DNA of 64,000 nt from Photobacterium aquae (lineage in GTDB: Bacteria; Pseudomonadota; Gammaproteobacteria; Enterobacterales; Vibrionaceae): NCBI RefSeq assembly GCF_001029445.1, contig NZ_LDOT01000034.1, positions 1 to 64,000 of the forward strand. The letters run 5' to 3'. The translations under genes were made by a program, and so were the position numbers. How positions within the stretch are numbered: position 1 is the first letter of the stretch; each line of letters begins with the position of its first letter. The notes under the pieces are model-generated. The model was not told the origin of the DNA and ran no database searches. It saw nothing but the letters and a program-made list of their open reading frames with translations. Below are positions 16,989-25,507 of this stretch, one piece after another.

Positions 16989-17690
16989 ATGAAACAGGCT
17001 ATCGACTTTTCCCATATTCAACAGACATTTCTTGACGTTGGCTCACGACGCAAGAGCCAATGCTCATACATGCTGCTCGTTACCAAGGGCTGTGCATTTA
17101 TTCGTTTAGGCAAAAACGAATTTGCAGTAAAAGCAGGCGGCGGTTTCTATATTCCTTTCGATTGCCTCCACGCCGTTACCGTGCTGCCAGGCTCGGAATA
17201 CTATAAAGTTTCTTTTTCTGCCCGTTTACTTGCAGCAGCCAACCACCAGCCGCAACTTTGCCGAGATGCAGGTTACTTCAATGCGACGCCGCTAATCACT
17301 GCTGTATGTAGTGAACTGGCAACATTAGCTCGCAAAGGCAATGAACTCGCAATGGCTGGAAAAACCGGCAACTTACTACGTGTACTTGCCGATCAGATCT
17401 ACGGTATGAAAGTACATACAAAATCCACCAGCCCAGGCCTTGCCAAACACGATGAGGAAAAGCTGGCGAAACTACTCTCCGGTGACACCATCACAGATAT
17501 TGACTCGGTATGTGAATACCTAGGATTCACTCACAATGAGCTGGTTTCATGTCTACTTATGCGAGAAGCTATCAAGCTATCACGCTCAGGCCGCAAGGCT
17601 GGGCAAATTGCACAAAGCCTTAATACTCCCGTTGAGCTCCTCTCAGCGATGGCTGAGCCAATTCTTGGCAAACCACTAAGCCAAGCCTAG
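16989..17690 (+). CDS. AraC-type regulator with shortened DNA-binding domain, 233 aa
   Basis: The N-terminal half is a cupin sensor domain (YMLLVTKGCAFIRLGKNEFA, then GGGFYIPFDCLHAVTVLPGS). The C-terminal half holds two helix-turn-helix-like units, ITDIDSVCEYLGFTHNELVS and KAGQIAQSLNTPVELLSAMA, ending ILGKPLSQ as AraC proteins do. The segment joining the two units is shorter than in classical AraC proteins, where a long linker helix carries the GxxPxxYxxxxR motif, so DNA binding may differ. I start at MKQAIDF because AAGAGA precedes that ATG; longer starts exist at 16932 and 16959. Target genes are unknown. Confidence 0.65.
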   Translation: MKQAIDFSHIQQTFLDVGSRRKSQCSYMLLVTKGCAFIRLGKNEFAVKAGGGFYIPFDCLHAVTVLPGSEYYKVSFSARLLAAANHQPQLCRDAGYFNATPLITAVCSELATLARKGNELAMAGKTGNLLRVLADQIYGMKVHTKSTSPGLAKHDEEKLAKLLSGDTITDIDSVCEYLGFTHNELVSCLLMREAIKLSRSGRKAGQIAQSLNTPVELLSAMAEPILGKPLSQA

Positions 17691-17697
17691 GCCCTTT

Positions 17698-17731
17698 TAT
17701 TAGATAGTAAAAAGTATTAGATAGTAAAAAG
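17698..17731 (+). repeat. Tandem 17-bp direct repeat
   Basis: TATTAGATAGTAAAAAG occurs twice in immediate tandem (17698-17714 and 17715-17731). The second copy runs into the terminator stem. This looks like a recent slip duplication. Confidence 0.9.
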
Positions 17732-17755
17732 CGACGCTAAATAGCGTCGCTTTTT
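17726..17755. terminator. Bidirectional terminator
   Basis: AAAAAGCGACGCT / AGCGTCGCTTTTT perfect stem, four-base loop. It serves the AraC-like gene and the convergent exported protein gene. Confidence 0.9.
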
Positions 17756-17763
17756 GTATTCCT

Positions 17764-18264
17764 CTATTGGAATGGTATTTCGACCTGAAGATAAATATCG
17801 TCAAGGTCTCTATCTTCATGCCAACGGTAGTCAAATCGAAAACGTGGTGATACGCCGTCATCCCCACCGAACCCAAGGCTCATTTGTAACCCGTAGCTCT
17901 TCAGCCACTCTTTGGCATCATCGATATCTTCAATGCTGAGTGCCTGATCTGCATAACGGGAAGGTTGCCAAAATCCTAAACCATAAAAACTAGAGCTGTT
18001 TTGAGAATGTAAAACCGGTGAGTTGTTCTCACCTACCCAGCCCTGCCAAAACCGACCATCGTTATATTGATCAGCCTTCCAATCAATATAACTATCTTGT
18101 CTCAGTCGCAACGAATCAGACGCTGAATAATGATCAGTTGCATCAATCTTTTGCGCCGAACAAACAACCGAACTTTCTTTTTCTGGCAAATCTAAACATG
18201 ACGAAGCAAATGCTGATGTAGCCCCAAACGTCATGCCGACTATAAGCAATGACACCAATAACAC
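17764..18264 (-). CDS. Exported protein ending like an outer-membrane beta strand, 166 aa
   Basis: GTG at 18264 is the likely start, with AAGGTG six bases upstream. The signal peptide is MLLVSLLIVGMTFGATSAFA, with cleavage before SSC. Two Cys follow (SCLDLP and VVCSAQ). The C-terminal half alternates hydrophobic and polar residues (LQMSLGFGGDDG, RFRFDYRWHEDRD, YLQVEIPFQ), as in outer-membrane beta strands; at 166 residues only a small barrel or partial barrel is possible. Family not recognised. It starts 20 bp after the stop of the NadD-like gene, so the two are probably co-transcribed. Confidence 0.68.
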   Translation of the reverse strand: MLLVSLLIVGMTFGATSAFASSCLDLPEKESSVVCSAQKIDATDHYSASDSLRLRQDSYIDWKADQYNDGRFWQGWVGENNSPVLHSQNSSSFYGLGFWQPSRYADQALSIEDIDDAKEWLKSYGLQMSLGFGGDDGVSPRFRFDYRWHEDRDLDDIYLQVEIPFQ

Positions 18265-18284
18265 GTTTCACCTTACAATGATCC

Positions 18285-18809
18285 CTAAGACGTTTGGTAT
18301 AACGCCTTATTCATAATTAACTTAGCCACTTTTGGCGTCGTTAAATGTGAGATATCACAACTATTGACAATTGCATCTCGAATAGCGGTCGACCGAATCG
18401 GAACCGTTTCCGGACACGCTAGCACCTGCCAGCGTTTCATTATCTCATCTGACCGATAAAACTTGCTAAAATTCAGAAAATTATCAGGACCAACAATAAA
18501 AGTGATATTTGCATCAGGCATTTTCCGTTGCAGGTTATCTAGCACCGCATAAGTCGTCACCGGATCATTACCATTGGCAATCTTCTGCTCAATCCGTGAC
18601 AAGGTCACATTATTGAGCTGAGAATCCTCGATAAATGCTGCCACCAGCTCACAGCGAACATCATAATCAAGCATCTTTTTTCCCCAAGCATGCGTATAAC
18701 TAGGCAGGAGAAGCACTTGATCAAAATGAGTCAGTCTTTCAAGCACTGAAAGGTGCCCCAAACTGGGTGGATTGAATGCGCTACCAAATACAGCAACTGA
18801 TGCAGTCAT
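18285..18809 (-). CDS. Nicotinate/nicotinamide nucleotide adenylyltransferase-like protein, 174 aa
   Basis: The nucleotidyltransferase signature at the N terminus reads VFGSAFNPPSLGHLSVLERL and the second signature near the C terminus reads VPIRSTAIRDAI (the ISSTxIR motif). In NadD the first motif is normally GGTFDPxHxGH; here the first position of (H/T)xGH is Ser. The protein is also shorter than NadD (about 210). The family joins an AMP unit to nicotinate or nicotinamide mononucleotide. The gene is divergent from nadE, the next step in NAD synthesis, which supports a role in NAD metabolism, though it may be a second, specialised enzyme. Confidence 0.75.
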   Translation of the reverse strand: MTASVAVFGSAFNPPSLGHLSVLERLTHFDQVLLLPSYTHAWGKKMLDYDVRCELVAAFIEDSQLNNVTLSRIEQKIANGNDPVTTYAVLDNLQRKMPDANITFIVGPDNFLNFSKFYRSDEIMKRWQVLACPETVPIRSTAIRDAIVNSCDISHLTTPKVAKLIMNKALYQTS

Positions 18810-18990
18810 AACTGGTATGTCCCTTTTTTATTCTGATTTTATGCTATTTCAACTTTATTTCTGAAAGAAGATTGATCCCTAGCAAGAGTTATCGCATGAT
18901 TTTGCCAAAGGTTTAATGCATTTCATTGAAATTATGCTTTAAACAACGCTATATGGTTACAATTTGGGCATGCCCGGAGGATGCAACATT

Positions 18991-19827
18991 ATGGAACAGC
19001 TTATTCGCGAGGAAATGCGCGTATTGCCAACAATTGACGTTGATTTTGAGATTGAGCGACGTATCGCGTTCATTCAAAAGAAACTCAAGCAATCTGGATG
19101 CAAATCGCTGGTGCTGGGTATTAGTGGTGGTGTTGACTCAACAACTTGTGGTCGTCTCGCCCAACTCGCCGTACAGGACCTCAATAGCAAAGAAGATACC
19201 GAAGCCTATCAGTTCATTGCCGTTCGTCTGCCTTATGGCGAGCAGCAGGATGAAGATGAAGCGCAGCAGGCTCTCGCCTTTATTCAGCCAAGCCACTCAG
19301 TAAGCGTCAATATCAAAGATGGCGTCGATGGTCTACATGCCAGTACGCTAGATGCGCTTGATGGGACAGGACTTATCCCTCAGAACGAAGCAACCGTGGA
19401 TTTCGTCAAAGGCAACGTCAAAGCGCGTGCCCGTATGATTGCCCAATACGAAATTGCAGGGCTTGTTGGCGCCCTAGTACTAGGTACGGACCATTCTGCA
19501 GAGAATATCACCGGCTTCTATACCAAATTCGGTGACGGCGCGTGTGATCTTGCGCCGCTGTTTGGTCTAAACAAACGTCAGGTACGTCAAATTGCCGCTA
19601 AGCTGGGTGCTCCTGAGCTATTAGTCAAGAAAGTACCTACCGCCGATTTAGAAGAGTTAGCGCCGCAGAAGGCCGATGAGGACGCGCTACAGGTAAGTTA
19701 TGATCAGATCGATGACTTCCTCGAAGGCAAGCCCGTTGAACAGCATGTAACGGATCGCCTAGTGGGTATCTACAAGGCTACCCAGCACAAACGCAAGCCT
19801 ATTCCGACTATTTATGATGAAGCGTAA
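18991..19827 (+). CDS. nadE: Ammonia-dependent NAD+ synthetase NadE, 278 aa
   Basis: The PP-loop ATP pyrophosphatase motif [19 protein letters not shown] is followed by the family blocks [67 protein letters not shown] and the terminal HKRKPIPT. Length agrees with E. coli NadE (275). The enzyme amidates nicotinate adenine dinucleotide with ammonia and ATP, the last step of NAD synthesis; no glutaminase domain is present. I start at the ATG of MEQLIREEM, preceded by GGAGG, rather than 27 bases upstream. It is divergent from the NadD-like gene and has its own terminator. Confidence 0.96.
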   Translation: MEQLIREEMRVLPTIDVDFEIERRIAFIQKKLKQSGCKSLVLGISGGVDSTTCGRLAQLAVQDLNSKEDTEAYQFIAVRLPYGEQQDEDEAQQALAFIQPSHSVSVNIKDGVDGLHASTLDALDGTGLIPQNEATVDFVKGNVKARARMIAQYEIAGLVGALVLGTDHSAENITGFYTKFGDGACDLAPLFGLNKRQVRQIAAKLGAPELLVKKVPTADLEELAPQKADEDALQVSYDQIDDFLEGKPVEQHVTDRLVGIYKATQHKRKPIPTIYDEA

Positions 19828-19851
19828 TAAGCGCTGAATACCACTCTTAAC

Positions 19852-19879
19852 AAAAAAGGGCTCTCGCAGCCCTTTTTTA
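19852..19879 (+). terminator. Terminator of nadE
   Basis: AAAAAAGGGCT/AGCCCTTTTTT stem with CTCGC loop and a T run. Confidence 0.92.
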
Positions 19880-19909
19880 TTATTGCTAGCATCAACTTTC
19901 ACTAAGAGC

Positions 19910-20428
19910 TTACCAAGAAGATCGTTTACGCTCTATTAAGGTATCAAGCTCCCACCAAATCGCCTCACACAATCCTTTGCGATATACCGCCGCTTTGAAA
20001 GCCGGATGTTCAGCTTGATACTGTTGGTAATAGGCCTCTGGACTGGTCAGGCTTGCCCGTACATTGGCAAGCCGGTCGCACGATTTGACTATCAACGCAA
20101 GTCGTGCGGCTTCTTCATTGATATCCAGATTAGCTAACCGCTGATTCACTTGCGATTTGCGCTTAGCCCGATCCGCCAACTTGCCATCAGAGATATAACT
20201 AATGGCATCGGCAATAACAAAACCGAAATCAGCGACCAACTCATCAACCGATGTTTCAGTATCCTCAAGAACGTCATGAAGCTGTGCCACTATCATAGCA
20301 TCGGTACCAAAAGGGCTTGCCAACCGGGAAACAGCCTCAAGGTGGACGTAATACGGCACATCACCATACATTTGGCGACCATGCTTTGCCCGTGCCAAGG
20401 TACGAGCCTTTAGGTAACGGTTATTCAT
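19910..20428 (-). CDS. HD-domain phosphohydrolase, 172 aa
   Basis: The metal-binding residues of the HD superfamily are visible: His in YYVHLEAVSRL, HD in VAQLHDVLEDT and Asp in VKSCDRLANVRA. The order and spacing match the SpoT/MESH1-type hydrolase domain (HD_4), without the synthetase, TGS or ACT domains of RelA/SpoT. It could hydrolyse (p)ppGpp or another nucleotide; the exact substrate is not readable. I start at MNNRYLKARTL since GGGGAAGG sits directly upstream; a longer frame adds ten unlikely residues. It is convergent with nadE. Confidence 0.78.
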   Translation of the reverse strand: MNNRYLKARTLARAKHGRQMYGDVPYYVHLEAVSRLASPFGTDAMIVAQLHDVLEDTETSVDELVADFGFVIADAISYISDGKLADRAKRKSQVNQRLANLDINEEAARLALIVKSCDRLANVRASLTSPEAYYQQYQAEHPAFKAAVYRKGLCEAIWWELDTLIERKRSSW

Positions 20429-20556
20429 CCTTCCCCCTACCAGATGGTAAACAACCATATCATCCTTAAGATATGGAACTACAAAATTCTATTTCAGCAT
20501 ATTGAATTCTACTGGAATTGTATGAAACTTATGCGATTTAACACACGAAAAATAAA

Positions 20557-20582
20557 AAAGGCACCGCGTAGGTGCCTTTAAA
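20557..20582 (-). terminator. Terminator of yoaH
   Basis: AAAGGCACC / GGTGCCTTT stem; on the minus strand it is followed by a T-rich run. Confidence 0.88.
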
Positions 20583-20621
20583 TTCGGTAAGCTACCGAAA
20601 ATCCAACAAACAAAAAGCCTA

Positions 20622-20807
20622 TTATTCTTCTGCGTCGTCTTCAGCTGCTGCTTGTTGCTGCGTTTTTTGCGCTTCTGCTTCACGAATCGCGTTCGCGACC
20701 ATCATGATAGCCTCGCCACTACTAATACCCTGCGCCATTAGTTCGTGGATCTTTTCAGCGGCTTCTTGCTGCTGCGCGTGTGTCAACGTAGGTGAATTAC
20801 CAAACAT
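20622..20807 (-). CDS. yoaH: YoaH-family (UPF0181) protein, 61 aa
   Basis: The protein carries the UPF0181 core [20 protein letters not shown] and [15 protein letters not shown], followed by an acidic Gln/Ala-rich tail ([16 protein letters not shown]). Family members are about 60 residues, as here, and their role is not established. It stands alone between the HD hydrolase and nnrS and has its own terminator. Confidence 0.9.
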   Translation of the reverse strand: MFGNSPTLTHAQQQEAAEKIHELMAQGISSGEAIMMVANAIREAEAQKTQQQAAAEDDAEE

Positions 20808-20899
20808 AATGGTTCAACTCGAAAAAAACGGGCTCACAGTGTAGGTAGTTTACGCTATCTTGTCACCCGTTAATTTTTTAACCTAACCCTATCCTTTCC

Positions 20900-22120
20900 C
20901 TACCCCGGGCGGCCATCAACACGCGGTTGCGTCAGTACCGGATAGTAAACATAACTAAATACCCCATAGGCTGACGCCCATAGCAATGCAGACACCCCGT
21001 AACCGGCTATTCTCATCTCTGGCATCATGACAATAAACAAGGTTCGAGCCAAAAGCGCCATAACCAGTGCCCAAAACGCCATAACCATCATAGGCCCGAC
21101 TTTCAGCTCCCGCCCCGTATGTCCTAACGATACCCGGGCAATCATCGCCAATACCATACCGCCAATGCCACCTATCGTCAGTACATGCAGCGCAATACTG
21201 TACTCTACCGCCCCACCAGCAAAGTAGACAGCAAACATGAACAAGCCGATCACCATTGCCAAATAAGCAATATGAAGCAGCCACAGCAAAGGTACACGAC
21301 AAGTAGACAAGCTACGCCAACGGGCAAAGCGTACTAAATGCAGCATTGCCGTGACCACCAACAACACCGGCAATAGCTGCCTCTCCATGCTGTGCTGCCA
21401 ACCACCGGCAAAAGGCACCAGCAGTAAAGCGAGCAACACCAACCAGCTGCTCACCAGCGACGACACCTCGATCCACTTAACTCGCGTAATTTGCTCGCTC
21501 TGGGTTCCCCGCCATGTAAAGAACGGAATAACCCTTCCCCCAACAATCAATACAACCAAACTGATTGCCATCACCGCAACCAATGCAATACTCCGAGTCG
21601 AGACTGTCAGCCAACCAAGCACCTGCATATGGAACATGGCGTTCACCCCAGTCAGTAGCAATAACATAGGAACGAAGAAAAGGTTGTTCCACTGACGTCG
21701 TAATACAATGGGCTTACCGAGGCAATATGCGGCTAACGGCATCCACAGCAAATCAAATGCCATCCATACCCAATGCGGACTGGCGAGCATCATCGCTATG
21801 CGCGCCACCAGCCAACAGGCGAAAATACCGGCCAGCTGCCATCCCCTGACACCCGGTGCCCCTGTCCAATTCTGTACTGCGGTAAGCAAAAAACCAATAA
21901 TAATGGCCCCAGTGAAACCAAACAGCATTTCATGGCTATGCCACCATATAGGATTACCGTACATCCACTGAGATGCTTGGGTATAACCCAGCCAGAACAG
22001 CCCCCACAACCCCATAGAGACAACCGTAAGCATGCTTGCCGCCAGAAAGAAAGGACGAAAGCCAAGACGAAACAGCGGCACGATACGCTGCTCTTTCTCC
22101 TGATCTAAAATCTGCATCAT
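20900..22120 (-). CDS. nnrS: NnrS family membrane protein, 406 aa
   Basis: Family signatures are visible: LFRLGFRPFFLAASMLTVVS near the start, GNPIWWHSHEMLFGFTGAII with the conserved WHxHEM, and the later HVLTIGGIGGMVLAMIARVS followed by LGHTGRELK. About twelve membrane helices are expected. NnrS proteins bind haem and copper and protect against nitric-oxide-linked iron and nitrosative stress. ATG at 22120 is preferred because GAGGA lies eight bases upstream; a start 15 bases earlier would include that site. Two NsrR-type boxes lie 64-111 bp upstream, which fits NO-induced expression. Confidence 0.92.
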   Translation of the reverse strand: MMQILDQEKEQRIVPLFRLGFRPFFLAASMLTVVSMGLWGLFWLGYTQASQWMYGNPIWWHSHEMLFGFTGAIIIGFLLTAVQNWTGAPGVRGWQLAGIFACWLVARIAMMLASPHWVWMAFDLLWMPLAAYCLGKPIVLRRQWNNLFFVPMLLLLTGVNAMFHMQVLGWLTVSTRSIALVAVMAISLVVLIVGGRVIPFFTWRGTQSEQITRVKWIEVSSLVSSWLVLLALLLVPFAGGWQHSMERQLLPVLLVVTAMLHLVRFARWRSLSTCRVPLLWLLHIAYLAMVIGLFMFAVYFAGGAVEYSIALHVLTIGGIGGMVLAMIARVSLGHTGRELKVGPMMVMAFWALVMALLARTLFIVMMPEMRIAGYGVSALLWASAYGVFSYVYYPVLTQPRVDGRPG

Positions 22121-22183
22121 ATTTTGCTTCCTCATACTGCCTGCTACTACTCAAATACCCAGCATGGCAATACGTCTACTTTA

Positions 22184-22206
22184 AAGATGCATTAATAATA
22201 CACCTT
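22184..22206 (-). promoter_or_regulatory. NsrR-type operator, distal
   Basis: The site reads AAGATGCATTA, then one base, then a half ending ACACCTT. It matches the NsrR pattern (AAGATGCATTT, central base, AAATACATCTT) with few differences. It is the nearer of the two boxes to nnrS. Confidence 0.7.
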
Positions 22207-22208
22207 TA

Positions 22209-22231
22209 AAGATGCAATTGAAATACAACTT
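22209..22231 (-). promoter_or_regulatory. NsrR-type operator, strong
   Basis: The site reads AAGATGCAATT, central G, AAATACAACTT: an 11-1-11 inverted repeat very close to the NsrR consensus. It starts 25 bp after the first box. Confidence 0.78.
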
Positions 22232-22319
22232 ATGTTGTTTGTCTCTTGTTGTCTCTCTATAGCGCTGACTTAGTAATAGCATGGCACTAACACCATGTTG
22301 CAGAGGGAAAAAACAAAAA

Positions 22320-22338
22320 AAGGCCCTTAATGGGCCTT
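22320..22338 (-). terminator. Terminator of the vxr operon
   Basis: AAGGCCC / GGGCCTT stem, followed on the minus strand by a long T-rich run. Confidence 0.85.
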
Positions 22339-22377
22339 CATGTTCTATGGCTATCTTCTGAGAAAATCGACAACGAG

Positions 22378-23250
22378 TTACTTGAAACTGTCACCGGTAT
22401 GATCAACGGGTCGGGTAATGCTCTGGATATCCAGAACCGATAGCTCTCCTTGCCAGCGACTCTCTATGATTCCAACACTGAGCCAATAGCGACCATCTGG
22501 CAAGTCCACCTCTGGCAAGCTCGTCGGCAACCTGCCATCTACGTTTTCGGTCCATAGCGGCGTCCAGGAGGTATCATTAAGATCGTATATATTCATCGAC
22601 AATATCGGTGTCGGGCAAGCCTTGTCTGGAAGACCATTTTTCTCTATCCGCCATGTACGGCTATCTACCCAGTTGATCCACTGCTTGCGCTTGGGCGGAG
22701 ACAGGATAACCCACTCCTTGAATTCCTCTCCGTCCCCGGTATTAATGATCAATTGATACAAGCCTGCACTGCTGGCTTTTTCCAACCGCTTAGTCTCAAT
22801 AGAGAAGTAATCCCCAGAGAGTCTACCCGGCGAGGCCGACAGTACCTTCTCCTGCGGCCAACGGATAAAATCAATATGTTTGATTTGCTTTGACGATGTT
22901 CCCGTAATAGCCAACTTAGGCAAAACCTGAGATTGATTTTGGATCATCTCGCGCTGAACGGTAAGTGACTTCAACCAGGCCGGAAAACGCGTGGCATCCA
23001 GACTACGCCCACAATCCTCAGTCACGGCCAAGTTAAGCAATGCGTTGAGATTGGCTTCTTGCTCTTCAGTCGGCTTTCCTTGCCAAGCCTGAATCATTGC
23101 ATCGAAACTCTCGGCACTACTACCTTCAAGCAATTTCTGATGGGCAACCGTCAATACATCTTGTTGTGGAAACCATGCTGCCTGCACACTCGGTATACAC
23201 AACACCGAGTTCAACAGCAGCATGGAGAAAACAACCGGTATCCTTGGCAT
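22378..23250 (-). CDS. vxrC: VxrC-like DUF2861 periplasmic protein, 290 aa
   Basis: A signal peptide (cleavage after SVQA) is followed by about 265 residues. The mature part starts AWFPQQDVLTVAHQKLLEGS and has two later Cys (EDCGRSLD and KACPTPIL) and a beta-rich C-terminal half (WVILSPPKRKQWINWVDSRT, DGRYWLSVGI). I recognise it as the DUF2861 type of protein encoded after vxrB in Vibrio. In V. cholerae the operon is vxrABCDE; vxrC is a regulon-associated periplasmic component of unclear role. Here no vxrD or vxrE follows; the next gene is nnrS. It starts four bases after vxrB stops, so it is surely co-transcribed. Confidence 0.8.
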   Translation of the reverse strand: MPRIPVVFSMLLLNSVLCIPSVQAAWFPQQDVLTVAHQKLLEGSSAESFDAMIQAWQGKPTEEQEANLNALLNLAVTEDCGRSLDATRFPAWLKSLTVQREMIQNQSQVLPKLAITGTSSKQIKHIDFIRWPQEKVLSASPGRLSGDYFSIETKRLEKASSAGLYQLIINTGDGEEFKEWVILSPPKRKQWINWVDSRTWRIEKNGLPDKACPTPILSMNIYDLNDTSWTPLWTENVDGRLPTSLPEVDLPDGRYWLSVGIIESRWQGELSVLDIQSITRPVDHTGDSFK

Positions 23251-23254
23251 GTGA

Positions 23255-23917
23255 CTACGCAGACTTCATGCGGTAGCCGACACCGCGTAAGGTTTCAATC
23301 TCAATACCAGAGAGCTTCTGGCGCAATTGCAGTATATGGGTATCTACCGTTCGGGTTGTTGGGTAATGGTTATAACCCCATACCTGATCAAGCAACTCGT
23401 CACGGGTAAACACCCGACCGGCATGTTTGGCCAAAAATACCAACAGTTCAAATTCAGTGCGGGTCAGTACCACGCTCTCATCACCATTGCGAACTTCGCG
23501 ACTATCTAGATCAATCTGTATACCGCCGACCTTGACGATATTCGCAGCGACTTTCTCGGGCGCACCATCACGCAGATGCAAACGCACGCGCGCCAATAGC
23601 TCTTCCTCGGCAAACGGTTTGGTCAGGTAGTCTTTTGCCCCTGACTCCAACCCCGTGACCTTGTCTGAAATAGACACCATAGCAGTCAACAGAATAACGG
23701 GAACATGCTTAATATCCAGCCATTGGCTCAGGTAGCTAAGGGAATCCCCCTCCGGAAGCTGGCGGTCAAGAATCACCAGATCGGCACCAGACCAAAGATC
23801 TGCAACTTTGCTTGCGCAGTCTGCGTAAAGGCAATGGTAGCCAGCTTCTTTTAAACTTTCGAGTAAACCATCAGCGAGGTTACGATCATCTTCAACCAGA
23901 AGCAGAGTCTGATTCAC
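23255..23917 (-). CDS. vxrB: Response regulator VxrB, OmpR family, 220 aa
   Basis: The receiver domain has acidic residues in LLVEDDRNLAD, the phospho-acceptor Asp in LVILDRQLPEGD (about 51) and Lys in YLTKPFAEEELL. The winged-helix output domain includes VVLTRTEFELLVFLAKHAG and TRDELLDQVWGYNHYPTTRT, with TVDTHILQLRQKL. In V. cholerae VxrB controls cell-wall and type VI secretion genes and biofilm formation. I choose GTG at 23917, which has GGAG upstream and starts the protein exactly at VNQTLLLVEDD. It then overlaps the end of vxrA by 26 bases, consistent with translational coupling. Confidence 0.9.
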   Translation of the reverse strand: MNQTLLLVEDDRNLADGLLESLKEAGYHCLYADCASKVADLWSGADLVILDRQLPEGDSLSYLSQWLDIKHVPVILLTAMVSISDKVTGLESGAKDYLTKPFAEEELLARVRLHLRDGAPEKVAANIVKVGGIQIDLDSREVRNGDESVVLTRTEFELLVFLAKHAGRVFTRDELLDQVWGYNHYPTTRTVDTHILQLRQKLSGIEIETLRGVGYRMKSA

Positions 23918-25331
23918 AAGGTATCTCCAATATAAACGTTGTCGGCGGGCCAACTAGCTTCATTCGCCCACCCATTCTTCGGATCATCGATTCGACGATT
24001 GTAAGTCCAAGCCCCAAGCCTTTTTCACTCACAAAGGGCTTTCTTAATCTTGCCCAGTCTTTATGACTGAGCGGTCCATTATCTGAAACTCTTACAATCA
24101 GTTTTCCAGAATCGAACGATGAGGTTAATTTTACCGGCTTCACGCCGTACTTATGGGCATTCGATAACAAGTTATCAATACAGGTGCCCAACCAATATAC
24201 ATTGACATCAACAGGACGATCTTGAGCCAGCTCTAATGTCACTTCATAAGGCTCGCTGAGGTATTCCACCCACTCATTGAACGATTCGACATGCGAAACG
24301 CTGAGTTCCTGTTGATTTGCCTGCAAATAATCCTTACTGGCCTCGGCAAGTTGCCGCAAGCGCCGGGAATCTTCTGTCAGGCGTCTGAATTCATCATATA
24401 GACTTTCTGGCAATGCATCAAAATGTCGTCGGAATCCCTCTACTGTCATAGCCAAGCTGGCTATCGGTGTACGCAGTTCATGTGTCAGGATTTGCAGTAC
24501 CAACATCCGCTCTTGCATCGCCCTACGGCGAATACGCCAACGATAGAACCCCCATCCCACCAGCAAACCAATATTGACGACCAACAATCCTACCAGCAGG
24601 TAGGATGTCAGGTGTGATTGGTCTTCCTCGGCCCAGCAAATATTGCCACTTTTAAGAATACAAAAACCATCGTGTTTCAGGCGGGTAAAGTTCACATCGA
24701 ACTTACCCATTGCCTGTGACCACACGGGCTGATCATAAATATGGTACTCATTGCCATTGCGTATCCAAAGCTCGCCGTTAGAGACAAACGCTTCGGCACC
24801 GGCAATGTATACCGCTACCTCATCGGGGCTCATCCTCTGCAAGCGTCCCAATGCCGTATTGGTCGGTGCCAGTTCGCGCTCCTGAACATGCAGGAAACGA
24901 GCGAGTTGTTGTTCCATATCAGGATGTACCGCCAAATAACGGGCCGCATAGCTCCCGCCACCGGGGTGAATGTAACCCGCACGGGCAAACCAACCGACAG
25001 GCAACACCGTGTTGTTACACAATGCACGAGTAAACACGAGAGGCTGTGTCAACAATGGGGTGACCGGCCAAGGCCCCTTGCAGGTCAGTGACCCCTGATA
25101 AAGACGGCGCAGTGACTTGAGCGGGTATTTAGCCGACTGCGGCAACAGCGTTGTCGGTATCAGCAAAGGCGTGGGGAATTGGCTTTGAAGCTGGCGGAAA
25201 TCATACGTCGCTACCGGTTCGCTCGCCAAAAGCTCGGCACGAACCGCACTCAAACGCTCGGGCAAATTTTCAGCCCACGCTGGCTGCAGCCCCGACAGAA
25301 GCAGCGATAGGAATAGGACGTATTTTTTCAT
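23892..25331 (-). CDS. vxrA: Sensor histidine kinase VxrA, 479 aa
   Basis: Domains in order: signal peptide (1-20); a periplasmic sensor of about 220 residues with several Cys (SLTCKGPW, ALCNNT, FCILKSGNICW) that can form disulfides; a membrane helix at 243-262; the phospho-acceptor region LQILTHELRTPIASLAMTVE with His about 284; and the ATPase with N box DNLLSNAHKYG, G1 RVSDNGPLS and G2 EKGLGLGLTIVESMIRRMGG. No HAMP domain is apparent. VxrAB (also called WigKR) senses envelope or cell-wall damage in V. cholerae. It is the first gene of the vxr operon, and pntB lies about 180 bp upstream of it behind a terminator. Confidence 0.9.
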   Translation of the reverse strand: MKKYVLFLSLLLSGLQPAWAENLPERLSAVRAELLASEPVATYDFRQLQSQFPTPLLIPTTLLPQSAKYPLKSLRRLYQGSLTCKGPWPVTPLLTQPLVFTRALCNNTVLPVGWFARAGYIHPGGGSYAARYLAVHPDMEQQLARFLHVQERELAPTNTALGRLQRMSPDEVAVYIAGAEAFVSNGELWIRNGNEYHIYDQPVWSQAMGKFDVNFTRLKHDGFCILKSGNICWAEEDQSHLTSYLLVGLLVVNIGLLVGWGFYRWRIRRRAMQERMLVLQILTHELRTPIASLAMTVEGFRRHFDALPESLYDEFRRLTEDSRRLRQLAEASKDYLQANQQELSVSHVESFNEWVEYLSEPYEVTLELAQDRPVDVNVYWLGTCIDNLLSNAHKYGVKPVKLTSSFDSGKLIVRVSDNGPLSHKDWARLRKPFVSEKGLGLGLTIVESMIRRMGGRMKLVGPPTTFILEIPCESDSASG

Positions 25332-25447
25332 GGCGCCAGTGTATCACCCAATATCCTTACATTGTCATGAAATTGTCATTCGAGTGAAGATAAAGTGAGC
25401 AAAAAACCTCTTCGTGTCATAGTTTTCCCTATTGATAAATATAAAAA

Positions 25448-25477
25448 AACAGCCAGCAGGTTATCCTACTGGCTGTT
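25448..25477 (-). terminator. Terminator of pntAB
   Basis: AACAGCCAG / CTGGCTGTT stem with an inner CAGG/CCTA pairing and a T run on the minus strand. Confidence 0.88.
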
Positions 25478-25507
25478 CAACTTTTGCCGCTATTTATCGA
25501 TGTGGAT

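Noticed and set aside
18596-18608. GTGACAAGGTCAC as an eighth matS site
   Set aside because: The central triplet breaks the RNY rule, so it is counted only as a near match.
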